Source: Kribbella rubisoli
GTDB lineage: Bacteria > Actinomycetota > Actinomycetes > Propionibacteriales > Kribbellaceae
Direction: 5' to 3'
Assembly (NCBI RefSeq): GCF_004217145.1
Contig: NZ_SHKR01000011.1
Coordinates: 2,046,001 to 2,110,000, forward strand
DNA length: 64,000 nucleotides
Part shown: positions 1 to 7,497 of the stretch, piece after piece
Layout of the letters: every line of letters starts with the position of its first letter
Numbering within the stretch: the first letter of the stretch is position 1
The notes under the pieces: model-generated
What the model was told of the DNA's origin: nothing
The model's input: only the letters and a program-made list of their open reading frames with translations
Database searches by the model: none
Translations under genes and position numbers: made by a program

Positions 1-627
1 TGGTCCGAGCACGAGTGGAAGGCCTACGGCTATCCGTGGGCGAGTCAGAAGGAACGGATGGGTTCGTTCGTCGAGGCGATCGAGCTGATCCATCGGCTGT
101 GGACCGAGGATGACGTCGTGTTCGAGGGGCAGTACCACTCGGTCGACAAGCCGTTCGTCGTGCCGCGGCGCAAACCCAAGCTCTGGATCGGTGGCGGCGG
201 TGAACGCGTCACATTGCGACTAGTTGCAAAGTACGGCGACGCCTGCAACTTCGGCACCGGACGCGTCGACGTCATCAAGCACAAGCTCGCGATCCTCCGG
301 CAGCACTGTGACGAGGTCGGCCGCGACTACGACGAGATCATCAAGTCGACCAGCCTGAACGTGTTCCCGATCGAGTCCGGCGCCGATCCGGAAACGGCCA
401 CAGCCAAGGCCCGCGGGCGGTACAGCCTGGAGGAATTCCTCGAGATCGGCTCCGGCGGCACGTCCCACGTGCTGGCGGATGTGATCACGACGAAGGAGCT
501 CAGCGAGCACATCGAGCAGCTGGCCGAGGCAGGGGTCGACTACGTGATCTCGTACATCCCCGGCGTCGCGTACGACCACGAGCCGATGCAGCGCTACGCC
601 GAGGACGTCGTACGGCAGTTCAGATAA
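1..627 (+). CDS. LLM-class F420-dependent oxidoreductase, 3' part only
   Basis: The reading frame is open from the first base, so the gene starts upstream of the window; 208 C-terminal residues are visible. The segment has the pattern of the luciferase-like (bacterial luciferase/F420) TIM-barrel family: the KPKLWIGGGGERVTLRLVAKYGD strand-helix part (quoted only as KPKLWIGGGGE near residue 60) followed by a long helical tail typical of actinobacterial F420 enzymes. These enzymes move a hydride between reduced F420 or FMN and varied substrates in the cytoplasm. The substrate cannot be told. The stop overlaps the convergent acetamidase gene by 8 bp. Family assignment is firm; cofactor is inferred. 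Confidence 0.85.
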   Translation, partial: WSEHEWKAYGYPWASQKERMGSFVEAIELIHRLWTEDDVVFEGQYHSVDKPFVVPRRKPKLWIGGGGERVTLRLVAKYGDACNFGTGRVDVIKHKLAILRQHCDEVGRDYDEIIKSTSLNVFPIESGADPETATAKARGRYSLEEFLEIGSGGTSHVLADVITTKELSEHIEQLAEAGVDYVISYIPGVAYDHEPMQRYAEDVVRQFR

Positions 628-1612
628 ACGCAGTCCGCAGGTGCTGGTGGATTCCGTCGTACGCCGTGACCGGTGGGAGCAGGCGCTTCGGGACCTTGGT
701 GACGACGCTGTAGTTGGCGTCCACCACGTTGGCCAGCGGGACCTCACTGACCTGGCTGAGCAGCTGGTACGCGTCCAGCTTGTCCAGGCCGTAGAGCGAG
801 CCGAGCCAGTTGACCATGTCGACCTGGCCGGCACGCCACGCGTCCTCGAGCGGGCGGGCCGAACCGATGACGGCGAGGTACTCGTCGTTCTCCAGCCGCG
901 GCCAGACCGGTCCGGGTGTCTTGAGCAGGTCGACGATCAGGACGACGTTCATCGCACCCTCGACCGCCGTACCGCAGGACTCACCCTCGCCCTGGCGGTA
1001 ATGACCGTCGCCGACCGAGAACAGGGCGCCCTCGACGTTGACCCTCAGGTAGCAGGTCGCGCCGGCGCGCATCTCGGGCGTGTCCATGTTGCCGCCGAAC
1101 ATGTCCGGCACCAGCGCTGACCGGACCTCACCGGCCGCCGGCGCGACGCCGACCGTGCCCAGCATCGGCTCCAGCGGCAGAGCGAGCTCGAAGTCGCTGC
1201 CCTGCGCCTGGAACCCGACGGTCTGGTTGGCCGTGTCCACCTCGTAGATCCAGGTCCGCTCCGGCAGCGGGTCCTGCAGCGTGGCGGTCCGGTCCGTGCT
1301 GGTCAGGCCGCCGAAGAACGGGATGGTCGCCGAGGCGCCCCAGCTCCGGGCCGGCGTCAGCTCGACGAAGTGCAGCGCCAGGGTGTCCCCCGGCTCGGCG
1401 CCCTCGACGTAGAACGGCCCGGTCTGCGGGTTGACGAACGGCATGTTCAGCGAGGCGCTCGCCAGATCCGACGTACCGCGGAGGCTGCCGGCGAACGCGT
1501 CCTCCGTCCACAGCCGGAGGGCAGTACCGGGTTTGACCCGGCGGACGGGCGGCGCGCCGCCGAAGGTCCAGGCGAGATCATCGGGCTCAGGCGTGAATTC
1601 GAGAAGGTCCAC
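620..1612 (-). CDS. Acetamidase/formamidase family protein
   Basis: A 330-residue protein of the FmdA/AmdA family, which hydrolyses short amides (formamide, acetamide) to ammonia and the acid. The family pattern is seen in the N-terminal beta-rich part (GPFYVEGAEPGDTLALHF) and in GDGHYRQGEGESCGTAVEG around residues 205-225, a conserved loop with likely metal ligands. The first possible start is a TTG at 1621, but a TAGGTT hexamer at 1620-1625 lies exactly 7 nt ahead of a GTG at 1612, the leaderless spacing used by many genes here, so I place the start there. Divergent from the response regulator at 1733. Substrate is not proven. Confidence 0.85.
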   Translation of the reverse strand: MDLLEFTPEPDDLAWTFGGAPPVRRVKPGTALRLWTEDAFAGSLRGTSDLASASLNMPFVNPQTGPFYVEGAEPGDTLALHFVELTPARSWGASATIPFFGGLTSTDRTATLQDPLPERTWIYEVDTANQTVGFQAQGSDFELALPLEPMLGTVGVAPAAGEVRSALVPDMFGGNMDTPEMRAGATCYLRVNVEGALFSVGDGHYRQGEGESCGTAVEGAMNVVLIVDLLKTPGPVWPRLENDEYLAVIGSARPLEDAWRAGQVDMVNWLGSLYGLDKLDAYQLLSQVSEVPLANVVDANYSVVTKVPKRLLPPVTAYDGIHQHLRTAFI

Positions 1613-1651
1613 GTCTGGCAACCTAAGGTGTGCTGGAGGTGTTGGGCGAGC

Positions 1652-1695
1652 GATCAGCGGGTTCTCAGGCGATTCTCAAAGAAGCGACCTACTCT
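1652..1695 (+). promoter_or_regulatory. MprA-type direct repeats and promoter of the two-component operon
   Basis: TTCTCAG at 1662-1668 and TTCTCAA at 1673-1679 are direct repeats with an 11-bp step; a weaker GATCAG at 1652-1657 keeps the same phase. A TACTCT hexamer at 1690-1695 fits a -10 element, with GGAG before the ATG at 1733. Direct repeats one helical turn apart upstream of mprA are what is known for MprA autoregulation in mycobacteria. Binding here is inferred from the repeat and its position. Confidence 0.6.
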
Positions 1696-1732
1696 CGGCT
1701 GAGCGGAACTTCGAGCGGAGCGGGGCAAGACG

Positions 1733-2425
1733 ATGCGGGTACTGGTGGTGGACGACGACCGGGCGGTCCGGGACTCGCTGCGCCGTTCGCTGGAGTTCAA
1801 CGACTTCGAGGTGGTGACCGCGTCCGACGGCGCCGAGGCGCTCGCGGTGATCGGCAACGTCGAGCCGGACGTCGTCGTGATGGACGTGATGATGCCGCGG
1901 CTGGACGGGCTCGAGACCACCAAGGCCTTGCGGGCCGCGGGCAACAACGTGCCGATCCTGGTGCTGACCGCGCGGGACGCGGTCGCGGACCGGGTCGACG
2001 GCCTGGACGCCGGCGGCGACGACTACCTGACCAAGCCGTTCGCGCTCGAGGAGCTGCTGGCCCGGCTGCGAGCGCTGCTGCGCCGTAGTACGACGCCGGG
2101 CGAGGGCGGCCAGCGCGGCGAAGTGCTGCAGTACGCCGACCTCGTGGTCGACGTCGACGCGCACGAGGTGCACCGGGGCGACGTCGCGATGCAGCTCACC
2201 CGGACCGAGTTCTCGCTGCTCGAGCTGCTGATCCGCAACCCGCGGCGAGTGCTCGAACGCGCGGTCATCCTGGATGCTGTCTGGGGCTACGACTTCCCCA
2301 CCACGGCGAATTCGCTCGAGGTCTACATCGGCTACCTGCGCCGTAAGACCGAGGTCAACGGCCTGCCCCGCCTGATCCACACCGTCCGCGGCATCGGGTA
2401 CGTGCTCAGGGACACCCCGCCGTGA
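1733..2425 (+). CDS. mprA: Response regulator, OmpR/PhoB family, MprA-like
   Basis: A 230-residue two-domain regulator. The receiver domain (1-120) shows the acidic pocket VDDD at 6-9, the phosphoacceptor Asp at residue 51 in VVVMDVMMP, the switch Thr in LVLTARD and the Lys in YLTKPF. The C-terminal winged helix (about 130-228) ends with [11 protein letters not shown], typical of OmpR/PhoB proteins. The kinase gene starts inside the stop codon, and a PepD-like protease follows, which is the gene order of mycobacterial mprA-mprB-pepD; this supports the MprA assignment and a role in envelope stress. Likely autoregulated through the repeats at 1652-1695. Confidence 0.88.
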   Translation: MRVLVVDDDRAVRDSLRRSLEFNDFEVVTASDGAEALAVIGNVEPDVVVMDVMMPRLDGLETTKALRAAGNNVPILVLTARDAVADRVDGLDAGGDDYLTKPFALEELLARLRALLRRSTTPGEGGQRGEVLQYADLVVDVDAHEVHRGDVAMQLTRTEFSLLELLIRNPRRVLERAVILDAVWGYDFPTTANSLEVYIGYLRRKTEVNGLPRLIHTVRGIGYVLRDTPP

Positions 2426-4026
2426 GTGAGCAACACCCCGACGATTTCCCGTCGTACGCCGGACGACCGAAGCAGCCGCCGAAACCGCAGCAACCCGCGC
2501 AGCCCGTTGCCAATGGCAACGGAAACCGGGTTGCGGCGACGGCTGCGCGAACCCAGACCTGGTGGAACGAGACCCTCCACAAACTCAGCCTGCACGCGCG
2601 GGTGACGCTGCTCGCCGCGGTCGCGGTGGGCCTGGCGGTCGCGATCGTGAGCGTCGCGGCGTACATCACCGTGCGCCAGCAGATGTACCAGAATCTCGAC
2701 AACAGCCTGACCCAGCGGGCCGCCGCGGCCGCGAAGAAGGGCGTTCTGACCGATCTCACGATCCTGCAGGGCGTTCCGTCCGACGCTCTCGGTCTGAGCG
2801 ACATCCGCGTCGGCGTGATCAGCGCGCAAGGCCAGCAGTTCGGGCCGCCGAACAGCCTGCTGCCGCCGATGGGCCAGGACGAGCTCCAGGTAGCGCGGGA
2901 GCAGGGCAACGACGCCAGCCTGCGGACCGTCGGCATCCGCAACGGCGGCTCACACTTCCGCGTGGTCGCTGTCCCCGCGAGCTACTGCCCGCAGGGCCGG
3001 ACCGAGGCCTGCCGAGCGGAGCCGGAGAACTTCCTCCAGCCCGGGGCCTTGGTTGTCGCCCAGTCGCTGGGACCGATCGACGAGACCCTGCACAACCTCG
3101 GCGTCGTGCTGTGGGCGTTCGGGCTGATCGGTGTGATCGGCGCCGCGCTGGCCGGCAACGCTGTCGCACGTTCCGGTCTGCGCCCGTTGGCGCGGCTCAC
3201 CGGCGCGGCTGAGCATGTCGCGCGGACCGAGGACCTGAAACCGATCCCGGTGGGCGGCACTGACGAGATCTCTCGCCTGGCGATGGCGTTCAACGCGATG
3301 CTCGGGGCGCTGGCGCAGTCCCGCGACCGGCAACGCCGGCTCGTCGGTGACGCGGGGCACGAGCTGCGTACGCCGCTCACGAGCGTCCGCACCAACCTCG
3401 ATCTGCTCGCACAGGCGGACAAACGCGGCGGACTCCGGCCGGAGGATCGCCAACAGCTGCTGGACGACGTACGCGCCCAGATGGACGAGTTGACCACGCT
3501 GATCGGCGACCTGACCGAGCTCGCCCGCGACACACCCCAGGTGCGCAACGCGGAGCTGATCGAGCTGTCCAATGTGGTCGAGGACGCGGTGATGAAGGTA
3601 CGCCGCCGCGCGCCCGGACTGGAGTGGGACGTGCAGATCACTCCGTTCCCGGTCTGGGGTGACGAGCGGCTACTCGGACGGGCTGTGACCAACCTGCTCG
3701 ACAACGCCGCGAAGTACAGCACTCCCGAAGGCGCGGAACAGCGCAGCGATGGGCAGACGGTCGGACACGTGACCGTGCGCCTGCTCGACGGCGTACTGAC
3801 AGTCACAGACTCCGGTCCCGGCATAGCCGAGGCGGACCTGCCCCACGTCTTCGAGCGCTTCTACCGCTCCAGCGAGGCCCGCAGCCGCCCGGGCTCAGGC
3901 CTGGGCCTGGCCATCGTGAAACACGCAGCCGAGCAGCACGGCGGCATGATCTACGCCCGGAACGTCCCCGGCGCGGGCGCGCAGTTCACTCTGTGGCTCC
4001 CGCACGCAGCGACCCAGACGCGCTGA
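2422..4026 (+). CDS. mprB: Sensor histidine kinase, MprB-like
   Basis: A 534-residue membrane kinase. The GTG start overlaps the regulator stop by 4 bp. A Pro/Gln-rich cytoplasmic N-terminus (about 1-50) is followed by one membrane helix (about 62-85), an extracytoplasmic sensor of about 145 residues containing two cysteines, a second helix near 230-255, a HAMP linker, and the kinase core: phosphoacceptor His at residue 313 in [11 protein letters not shown] box [12 protein letters not shown], and G boxes DSGPGIAE and GSGLGLAIV. It should phosphorylate the adjacent regulator in response to envelope damage; that signal is inferred from the MprB family. Confidence 0.88.
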   Translation: MSEQHPDDFPSYAGRPKQPPKPQQPAQPVANGNGNRVAATAARTQTWWNETLHKLSLHARVTLLAAVAVGLAVAIVSVAAYITVRQQMYQNLDNSLTQRAAAAAKKGVLTDLTILQGVPSDALGLSDIRVGVISAQGQQFGPPNSLLPPMGQDELQVAREQGNDASLRTVGIRNGGSHFRVVAVPASYCPQGRTEACRAEPENFLQPGALVVAQSLGPIDETLHNLGVVLWAFGLIGVIGAALAGNAVARSGLRPLARLTGAAEHVARTEDLKPIPVGGTDEISRLAMAFNAMLGALAQSRDRQRRLVGDAGHELRTPLTSVRTNLDLLAQADKRGGLRPEDRQQLLDDVRAQMDELTTLIGDLTELARDTPQVRNAELIELSNVVEDAVMKVRRRAPGLEWDVQITPFPVWGDERLLGRAVTNLLDNAAKYSTPEGAEQRSDGQTVGHVTVRLLDGVLTVTDSGPGIAEADLPHVFERFYRSSEARSRPGSGLGLAIVKHAAEQHGGMIYARNVPGAGAQFTLWLPHAATQTR

Positions 4027-4032
4027 AAGGTT

Positions 4033-4104
4033 CCTGACAGGTCCTTCAGAGGATCTTCATGGAGTTCTTCGGCCACTCCGAGCGGATCTTCAGGGCCCTC
4101 TCAG
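4033..4104 (+). promoter_or_regulatory. Phased MprA-type repeat array upstream of the PepD-like gene
   Basis: CTTCAG at 4044, CTTCAT at 4055, CTTCAG at 4088 and TCTCAG at 4099 all lie on one 11-bp register, with a weaker CCTGAC at 4033 also in phase and CTTCGG at 4067 one base off. The last two half-sites match those upstream of the regulator and lie just before the protease start at 4128. CAAAGT at 4115-4120 is a possible weak -10, 7 nt before the ATG. Interpreted as an operator at which the response regulator activates pepD. Confidence 0.6.
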
Positions 4105-4127
4105 GTCCGGCGGACAAAGTACTTGCC

Positions 4128-5534
4128 ATGACCGAGAACCAGCCGCCGCAGAACCAGCCCGGCCAGAACCCGCAAGGTCCGCTGGGGCCGGAGCGGACGC
4201 AGCAGTTGCCGATGTATGGGCAGCATCAGCAACAGCAGTTCGCGCCGCAGGGTGGTCAGCCGGGACAGCAGAGGCCGGAATCGGGGCCGCAAGGGCAGCG
4301 GCCGGGACAGTACCCCTCAGGTGGGAGTGCTTACCCGCAGTTCGGAGCGCCGGGGACACATCAGGGGGCGTCTCCGGGCCCGAGCTGGCCTTTCGGACCG
4401 CAGCCGGCGACGGCTACGGCGGAGAAGCCGAAGAAGCGTGCCGGTCTGGCGGTAGTGGCGCTGACCGCGCTGCTCGTCGGTCTGGCCGGCGGTGTCGGCG
4501 GCGCGGCCGTGTACTCGGCGACCAACGACCACACCACGAACAGCCCGTCCGTGACCGCACCGCTGAACGGCAACCAGGCCGCACCTGCGGCCGCGCCGGA
4601 CGGATCGGTGCAGAGCGCGGCGGCCAAGGTGCTGCCGAGCGTGGTGAAGATCGCGGTTGCGACGTCGCAGGGCGCGGCGACCGGGTCCGGCATCGTGATC
4701 AGCAAGGACGGCCTGATCGTCACGAACAACCACGTGGTCGCGGGTGCCGGGCAGGGCGCCACGATCACCGTGATGCTGAACGACGGCCGCACGGTCAACG
4801 CCACGGTCAAGGGCACCGACCCGCTCACCGACCTCGCCGTCATCCACGCCAACACGACCGACCTGACCCCGGCCACGTTGGGGTCGAGCGGCAAGCTCGC
4901 GGTCGGGCAGGGCGTGGTGGCGATCGGTTCGCCGTTCGGCCTCGAGGCAACCGTCACCAGCGGTATCGTCTCGGCGCTGAACCGCCCGGTGACGTCGGGC
5001 GACGAGCAGCAGGACAGCACGACAGTCTTTCCAGCTATCCAGACGGACGCCGCGATCAACCCGGGTAACTCCGGCGGCGCCCTGATCGACCTCGCCGGCC
5101 AGGTGGTCGGTATCAACAGCGCGATCAAAACCGCCGGCGGATCGGGACAATCCGAAGGCGGCAACATCGGCCTGGGGTTCGCTATCCCGATCGACCAGGC
5201 CAAGCCGATCATCGATGAGCTGGTGGCCAAGGGCAAGGCCACGCATGCGCGGCTCGGTGTGACGGTCGGCGACGCGCAGTCCTCCGACGGGCTCACGAAC
5301 GGAGCACGCCTGGGCGAGGTCACGTCCGGCGGTGCGGCGGACAAAGCCGGTCTCCAGTCAGGTGATGTGGTGACCGCTGTTGACGGCAAGGCGATCGCGT
5401 CAGGGGACGCGTTGGTCGCCGCAGTCCGTTCGCACCGCCCGGGCGACCAGGTCACGCTGAGCGTCACCCGCGCCGGCAAGCCCCAGTCGATCAAGGCCAC
5501 CCTCGGCTCCGACAACGGGAACCCGACCGGCTGA
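4128..5534 (+). CDS. pepD: HtrA-family serine protease with PDZ domain, PepD-like
   Basis: A 468-residue membrane-anchored protease. Residues 1-100 are a Gln/Pro/Gly-rich cytoplasmic tail, then KKRAG precedes a single membrane helix (about 104-128). The trypsin-like domain carries the catalytic triad His202 (TNNHVVAG), Asp235 (LTDLAVI) and Ser315 (NPGNSGGAL). A PDZ domain follows (about 375-465, GGAADKAGLQSGDVVTAVDG). Such proteases trim or degrade misfolded envelope proteins. An in-frame ATG at 4059 sits among the operator repeats, so I prefer the ATG at 4128, which gives the usual short basic/Gln-rich start. Third gene of the mprAB-pepD block. Confidence 0.88.
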   Translation: MTENQPPQNQPGQNPQGPLGPERTQQLPMYGQHQQQQFAPQGGQPGQQRPESGPQGQRPGQYPSGGSAYPQFGAPGTHQGASPGPSWPFGPQPATATAEKPKKRAGLAVVALTALLVGLAGGVGGAAVYSATNDHTTNSPSVTAPLNGNQAAPAAAPDGSVQSAAAKVLPSVVKIAVATSQGAATGSGIVISKDGLIVTNNHVVAGAGQGATITVMLNDGRTVNATVKGTDPLTDLAVIHANTTDLTPATLGSSGKLAVGQGVVAIGSPFGLEATVTSGIVSALNRPVTSGDEQQDSTTVFPAIQTDAAINPGNSGGALIDLAGQVVGINSAIKTAGGSGQSEGGNIGLGFAIPIDQAKPIIDELVAKGKATHARLGVTVGDAQSSDGLTNGARLGEVTSGGAADKAGLQSGDVVTAVDGKAIASGDALVAAVRSHRPGDQVTLSVTRAGKPQSIKATLGSDNGNPTG

Positions 5535-5554
5535 CCGACCGTCGTACCAGAACC

Positions 5555-5592
5555 GGGACTGCGCCGCCCACCGAGCGGCGCAGTCCCTTCTG
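5555..5592 (+). terminator. Rho-independent terminator after pepD
   Basis: A perfect 13-bp stem, GGGACTGCGCCGC at 5555-5567 with its complement at 5575-5587, around a 7-nt loop, followed by a T-rich TTCTGTTT. It starts 20 nt after the protease stop and closes the stress operon. Confidence 0.85.
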
Positions 5593-5630
5593 TTTGCGGG
5601 GTGGACCGGTTCCTTGACTACGGTCCGGGG

Positions 5631-6134
5631 ATGAACTTCTACGACAAGCGGCCGCCGTTGGCGGCGGACGAACGGGTGCAGCTCGTCGGGTGGCTGGACC
5701 TGCAGCGGGCGCTGGTACGCCGGAAGCTCGAAGGGCTGGCGTCCGCCGACGAGCATCGATCCGTCTTCCCAACGTCGCCGCTGATGACGCCGGCCGGTCT
5801 GGTGTCGCACCTGCGGTGGAACGAGCACCTCTGGTTCCGCGCTGTCTTCCTGGACGAGCCGGGCGACAACCCGGTCTTCCAGCAGGAGCCGGTGAGCGCC
5901 GACTGGCGGGTGGACGGCGTACCGCTGGCTCAGCTGCTGGACGAGTTCGACGCGCAGTGGGCGGACTCGAACGAGATCACCGCTGCCCACGCGCTGGACG
6001 ACGTCGGCAAGGACCCCGAGTTCCAGCCGTCGTTGCGGTGGATCTTGATCCACATGGTCGAGGAGACCGCCCGGCACCTCGGCCAACTGGACACCATGCG
6101 GGAGTCGCTCGACGGGCAGACGGGGTATTACTAG
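5631..6134 (+). CDS. DinB-superfamily protein (DUF664), possible mycothiol-dependent enzyme
   Basis: A 167-residue four-helix-bundle protein of the DinB/DUF664 group common in actinobacteria. Metal-binding His residues are visible in SHLRWNEHLWFR (about residues 55-66) and in HMVEETARHLGQLD near the C-terminus, as expected for this superfamily. Some members use mycothiol or similar thiols for transfer or detoxification reactions; the reaction here is unknown. The ATG at 5631 is chosen over a GTG at 5601 because TACGGT (5619-5624) ends 6 nt before it, the leaderless pattern. The pirin gene overlaps its stop. Confidence 0.8.
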   Translation: MNFYDKRPPLAADERVQLVGWLDLQRALVRRKLEGLASADEHRSVFPTSPLMTPAGLVSHLRWNEHLWFRAVFLDEPGDNPVFQQEPVSADWRVDGVPLAQLLDEFDAQWADSNEITAAHALDDVGKDPEFQPSLRWILIHMVEETARHLGQLDTMRESLDGQTGYY

Positions 6135-6841
6135 TGTCCATGGAAATTCGTCGGGCGGGCGAGCGGTTTCGGACCGAGAGCGACTGGCTGGACTCTCGGC
6201 ATTCGTTCTCGTTCGGGGCGCACTACGATCCGGCGAACGTGGGGTTCGGGTTCCTGGTCGCGCACAACGACGAGACGGTTGCCCCGGGCACCGGGTTCGA
6301 GACGCATCCGCATCAGGACCTGGAGATCGTGACCTGGGTACTGCGGGGCGCGCTGGCGCACCGTGATTCGCAGGGGAACAGCGGGGTGGTGTACCCGGGG
6401 CTGGCGCAGCGGATGAGTGCGGGCTCAGGGATCCGGCACTCGGAATGGAACGACGGCGACGATCCGGTGCACTACGTCCAGATGTGGGTCCGGCCCGAGC
6501 GGCTCGACCTGCCCCCGTCGTACGAGCAGACCGAGCTGGACCTGACCACCGGCGAGCTGATCCCGGTCGCTTCGGGGCTCGCGAAGCACGCCTCCACCAC
6601 CGCGATCCACCTCAACCAGCCCGCCGCCGGCCTGTCCGTCGCCCGTCTCGCCCCCGGCCAGACCGTCGAGCTGCCGACCGCGCCGCAACTCCACCTGTTC
6701 GTCGCGGCGGGCAGCGCCGACCTCGAAGCCGCGGGCGACCTCGGCACCGCAGACGCCGTACGCCTGACGGATGCCGACGGCCAGCGTGTCACGGCCGGCC
6801 CCGACGGCGCCGAACTCCTGGTCTGGGAGATGGGGATTTAA
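6134..6841 (+). CDS. Pirin family protein
   Basis: A 235-residue bicupin protein of the pirin family. The metal-binding cupin motif HPHQDLEIVTWVLRG (about residues 57-71) and the later GSGIRHSEWN match pirins, which bind iron; some act as quercetin 2,3-dioxygenases or redox-sensitive cofactors. The GTG at 6134 shares its first base with the stop codon of the DinB gene and has GGGG 8 nt ahead, so translational coupling is likely; an ATG two codons on (6140) is the alternative. Followed directly by the palindromic element at 6849. Confidence 0.88.
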   Translation: MSMEIRRAGERFRTESDWLDSRHSFSFGAHYDPANVGFGFLVAHNDETVAPGTGFETHPHQDLEIVTWVLRGALAHRDSQGNSGVVYPGLAQRMSAGSGIRHSEWNDGDDPVHYVQMWVRPERLDLPPSYEQTELDLTTGELIPVASGLAKHASTTAIHLNQPAAGLSVARLAPGQTVELPTAPQLHLFVAAGSADLEAAGDLGTADAVRLTDADGQRVTAGPDGAELLVWEMGI

Positions 6842-6848
6842 CAGACCC

Positions 6849-6936
6849 GGATCCCCAGGCCATCACAATGCCGGCATCTCGGGCGCCGCACGCTGAGCCC
6901 GCTGTGTCGGCAGCGATTGTGATGGCCTGGAGATCC
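6849..6936. repeat. 88-bp palindromic element, copy 1
   Basis: Two 21-bp arms (6849-6869 and 6916-6936) are inverted repeats with 20 of 21 positions matching; they contain CCATCACAAT and ATTGTGATGG. The 46-nt spacer can fold further (GCCG/CGGC and GGGC/GCCC pairs) and has the core GCACGCTGAGCC at 6888-6899. A second copy lies at 59073-59160. Here it fills the gap between two convergent genes, 7 nt after the pirin stop and 2 nt before the stop codon (TAG on the minus strand) of the mutarotase-like gene, so it could act as a two-way terminator. Resembles REP or MITE-type elements; no family recognised. Confidence 0.85.
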
Positions 6937-6938
6937 GC

Positions 6939-7268
6939 CTACTCGGTCTGCTCGCTCATGGTCCAGACATGCCGCAAAGACTGGCCGGCGACGCCTTCCG
7001 GGTTCTGGGCGAAGCCTTCGACGAACTGACTCATGTGTTGCTGCCAGCGTTGGTCGGTCGGGTCGGTCCGGAGGTACGCGACCGAGGCCTCGAAATCGTC
7101 GGCGACGACCAGGTGGAACAGGTCGCGGCCGCTGCGCCAGATCGACCAGTCGCTGATGCCGGCGGCGTGCATCGCGGTGATCAGTTCCGGCCAGACGCGA
7201 GCGTGCTCGATCTCGTAGGCCTCTTCGGTACCGGGAATCAGACGGCTGTGCAGCGCTAGGCGGGTCAC
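6939..7268 (-). CDS. L-rhamnose mutarotase family protein
   Basis: A 109-residue protein of the RhaM (DUF718) dimeric alpha/beta-barrel family, which interconverts the anomers of L-rhamnose or related sugars such as L-fucose. The family pattern is clear: LHSRLIPGTEEAYEIEHARVWPEL at the N-terminus (shown here as EAYEIEHARVWPEL), ISDWSIWRSG, LFHLVVADDF and the C-terminal RHVWTM. No sugar gene is adjacent, but a fucose/fuconate-like locus lies at 16.5-20.2 kb. GTG start, with TATTCT at 7277-7282 eight nt ahead and a palindromic operator further up. Confidence 0.85.
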   Translation of the reverse strand: MTRLALHSRLIPGTEEAYEIEHARVWPELITAMHAAGISDWSIWRSGRDLFHLVVADDFEASVAYLRTDPTDQRWQQHMSQFVEGFAQNPEGVAGQSLRHVWTMSEQTE

Positions 7269-7299
7269 AAACGAGCAGAATACGCCGGGTCAGGCAGTG

Positions 7300-7362
7300 C
7301 TGGAACGCGGTTCCAGAATCAGGCCCGGCTGATTCACGCAACCTCTTGCCCCTGATTCACGC
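7300..7362. promoter_or_regulatory. Palindromes between the mutarotase gene and the penicillin-binding protein gene
   Basis: CTGGAAC-gcg-GTTCCAG at 7300-7316 is a perfect palindrome placed about 20 bp above the TATTCT -10 hexamer of the minus-strand mutarotase gene, as expected for a LacI-type operator. It overlaps a second palindrome, GAATCAG-gcccgg-CTGATTC (7316-7335), and CTGATTCACGC is repeated at 7329-7339 and 7352-7362. No regulator gene lies next to it. Function is inferred. Confidence 0.5.
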
Positions 7363-7497
7363 TCGCTCTGACGCCAACTCCTGAGCGGTCAGGCGCGTCG
7401 TACTTGCGTGGATTGAGTAGTTTCGCCCTCGTGGCGAGAGGCCACACGCCGAAGACTGTGCCCGGTGTCCACCCGTCGTCGTGCGAGAGTTGGGAAC

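Noticed and set aside
4059..4127. An N-terminal extension of the PepD-like protease from the ATG at 4059
   Set aside because: That stretch is occupied by the phased operator repeats and the probable promoter, and the added residues have no family similarity.
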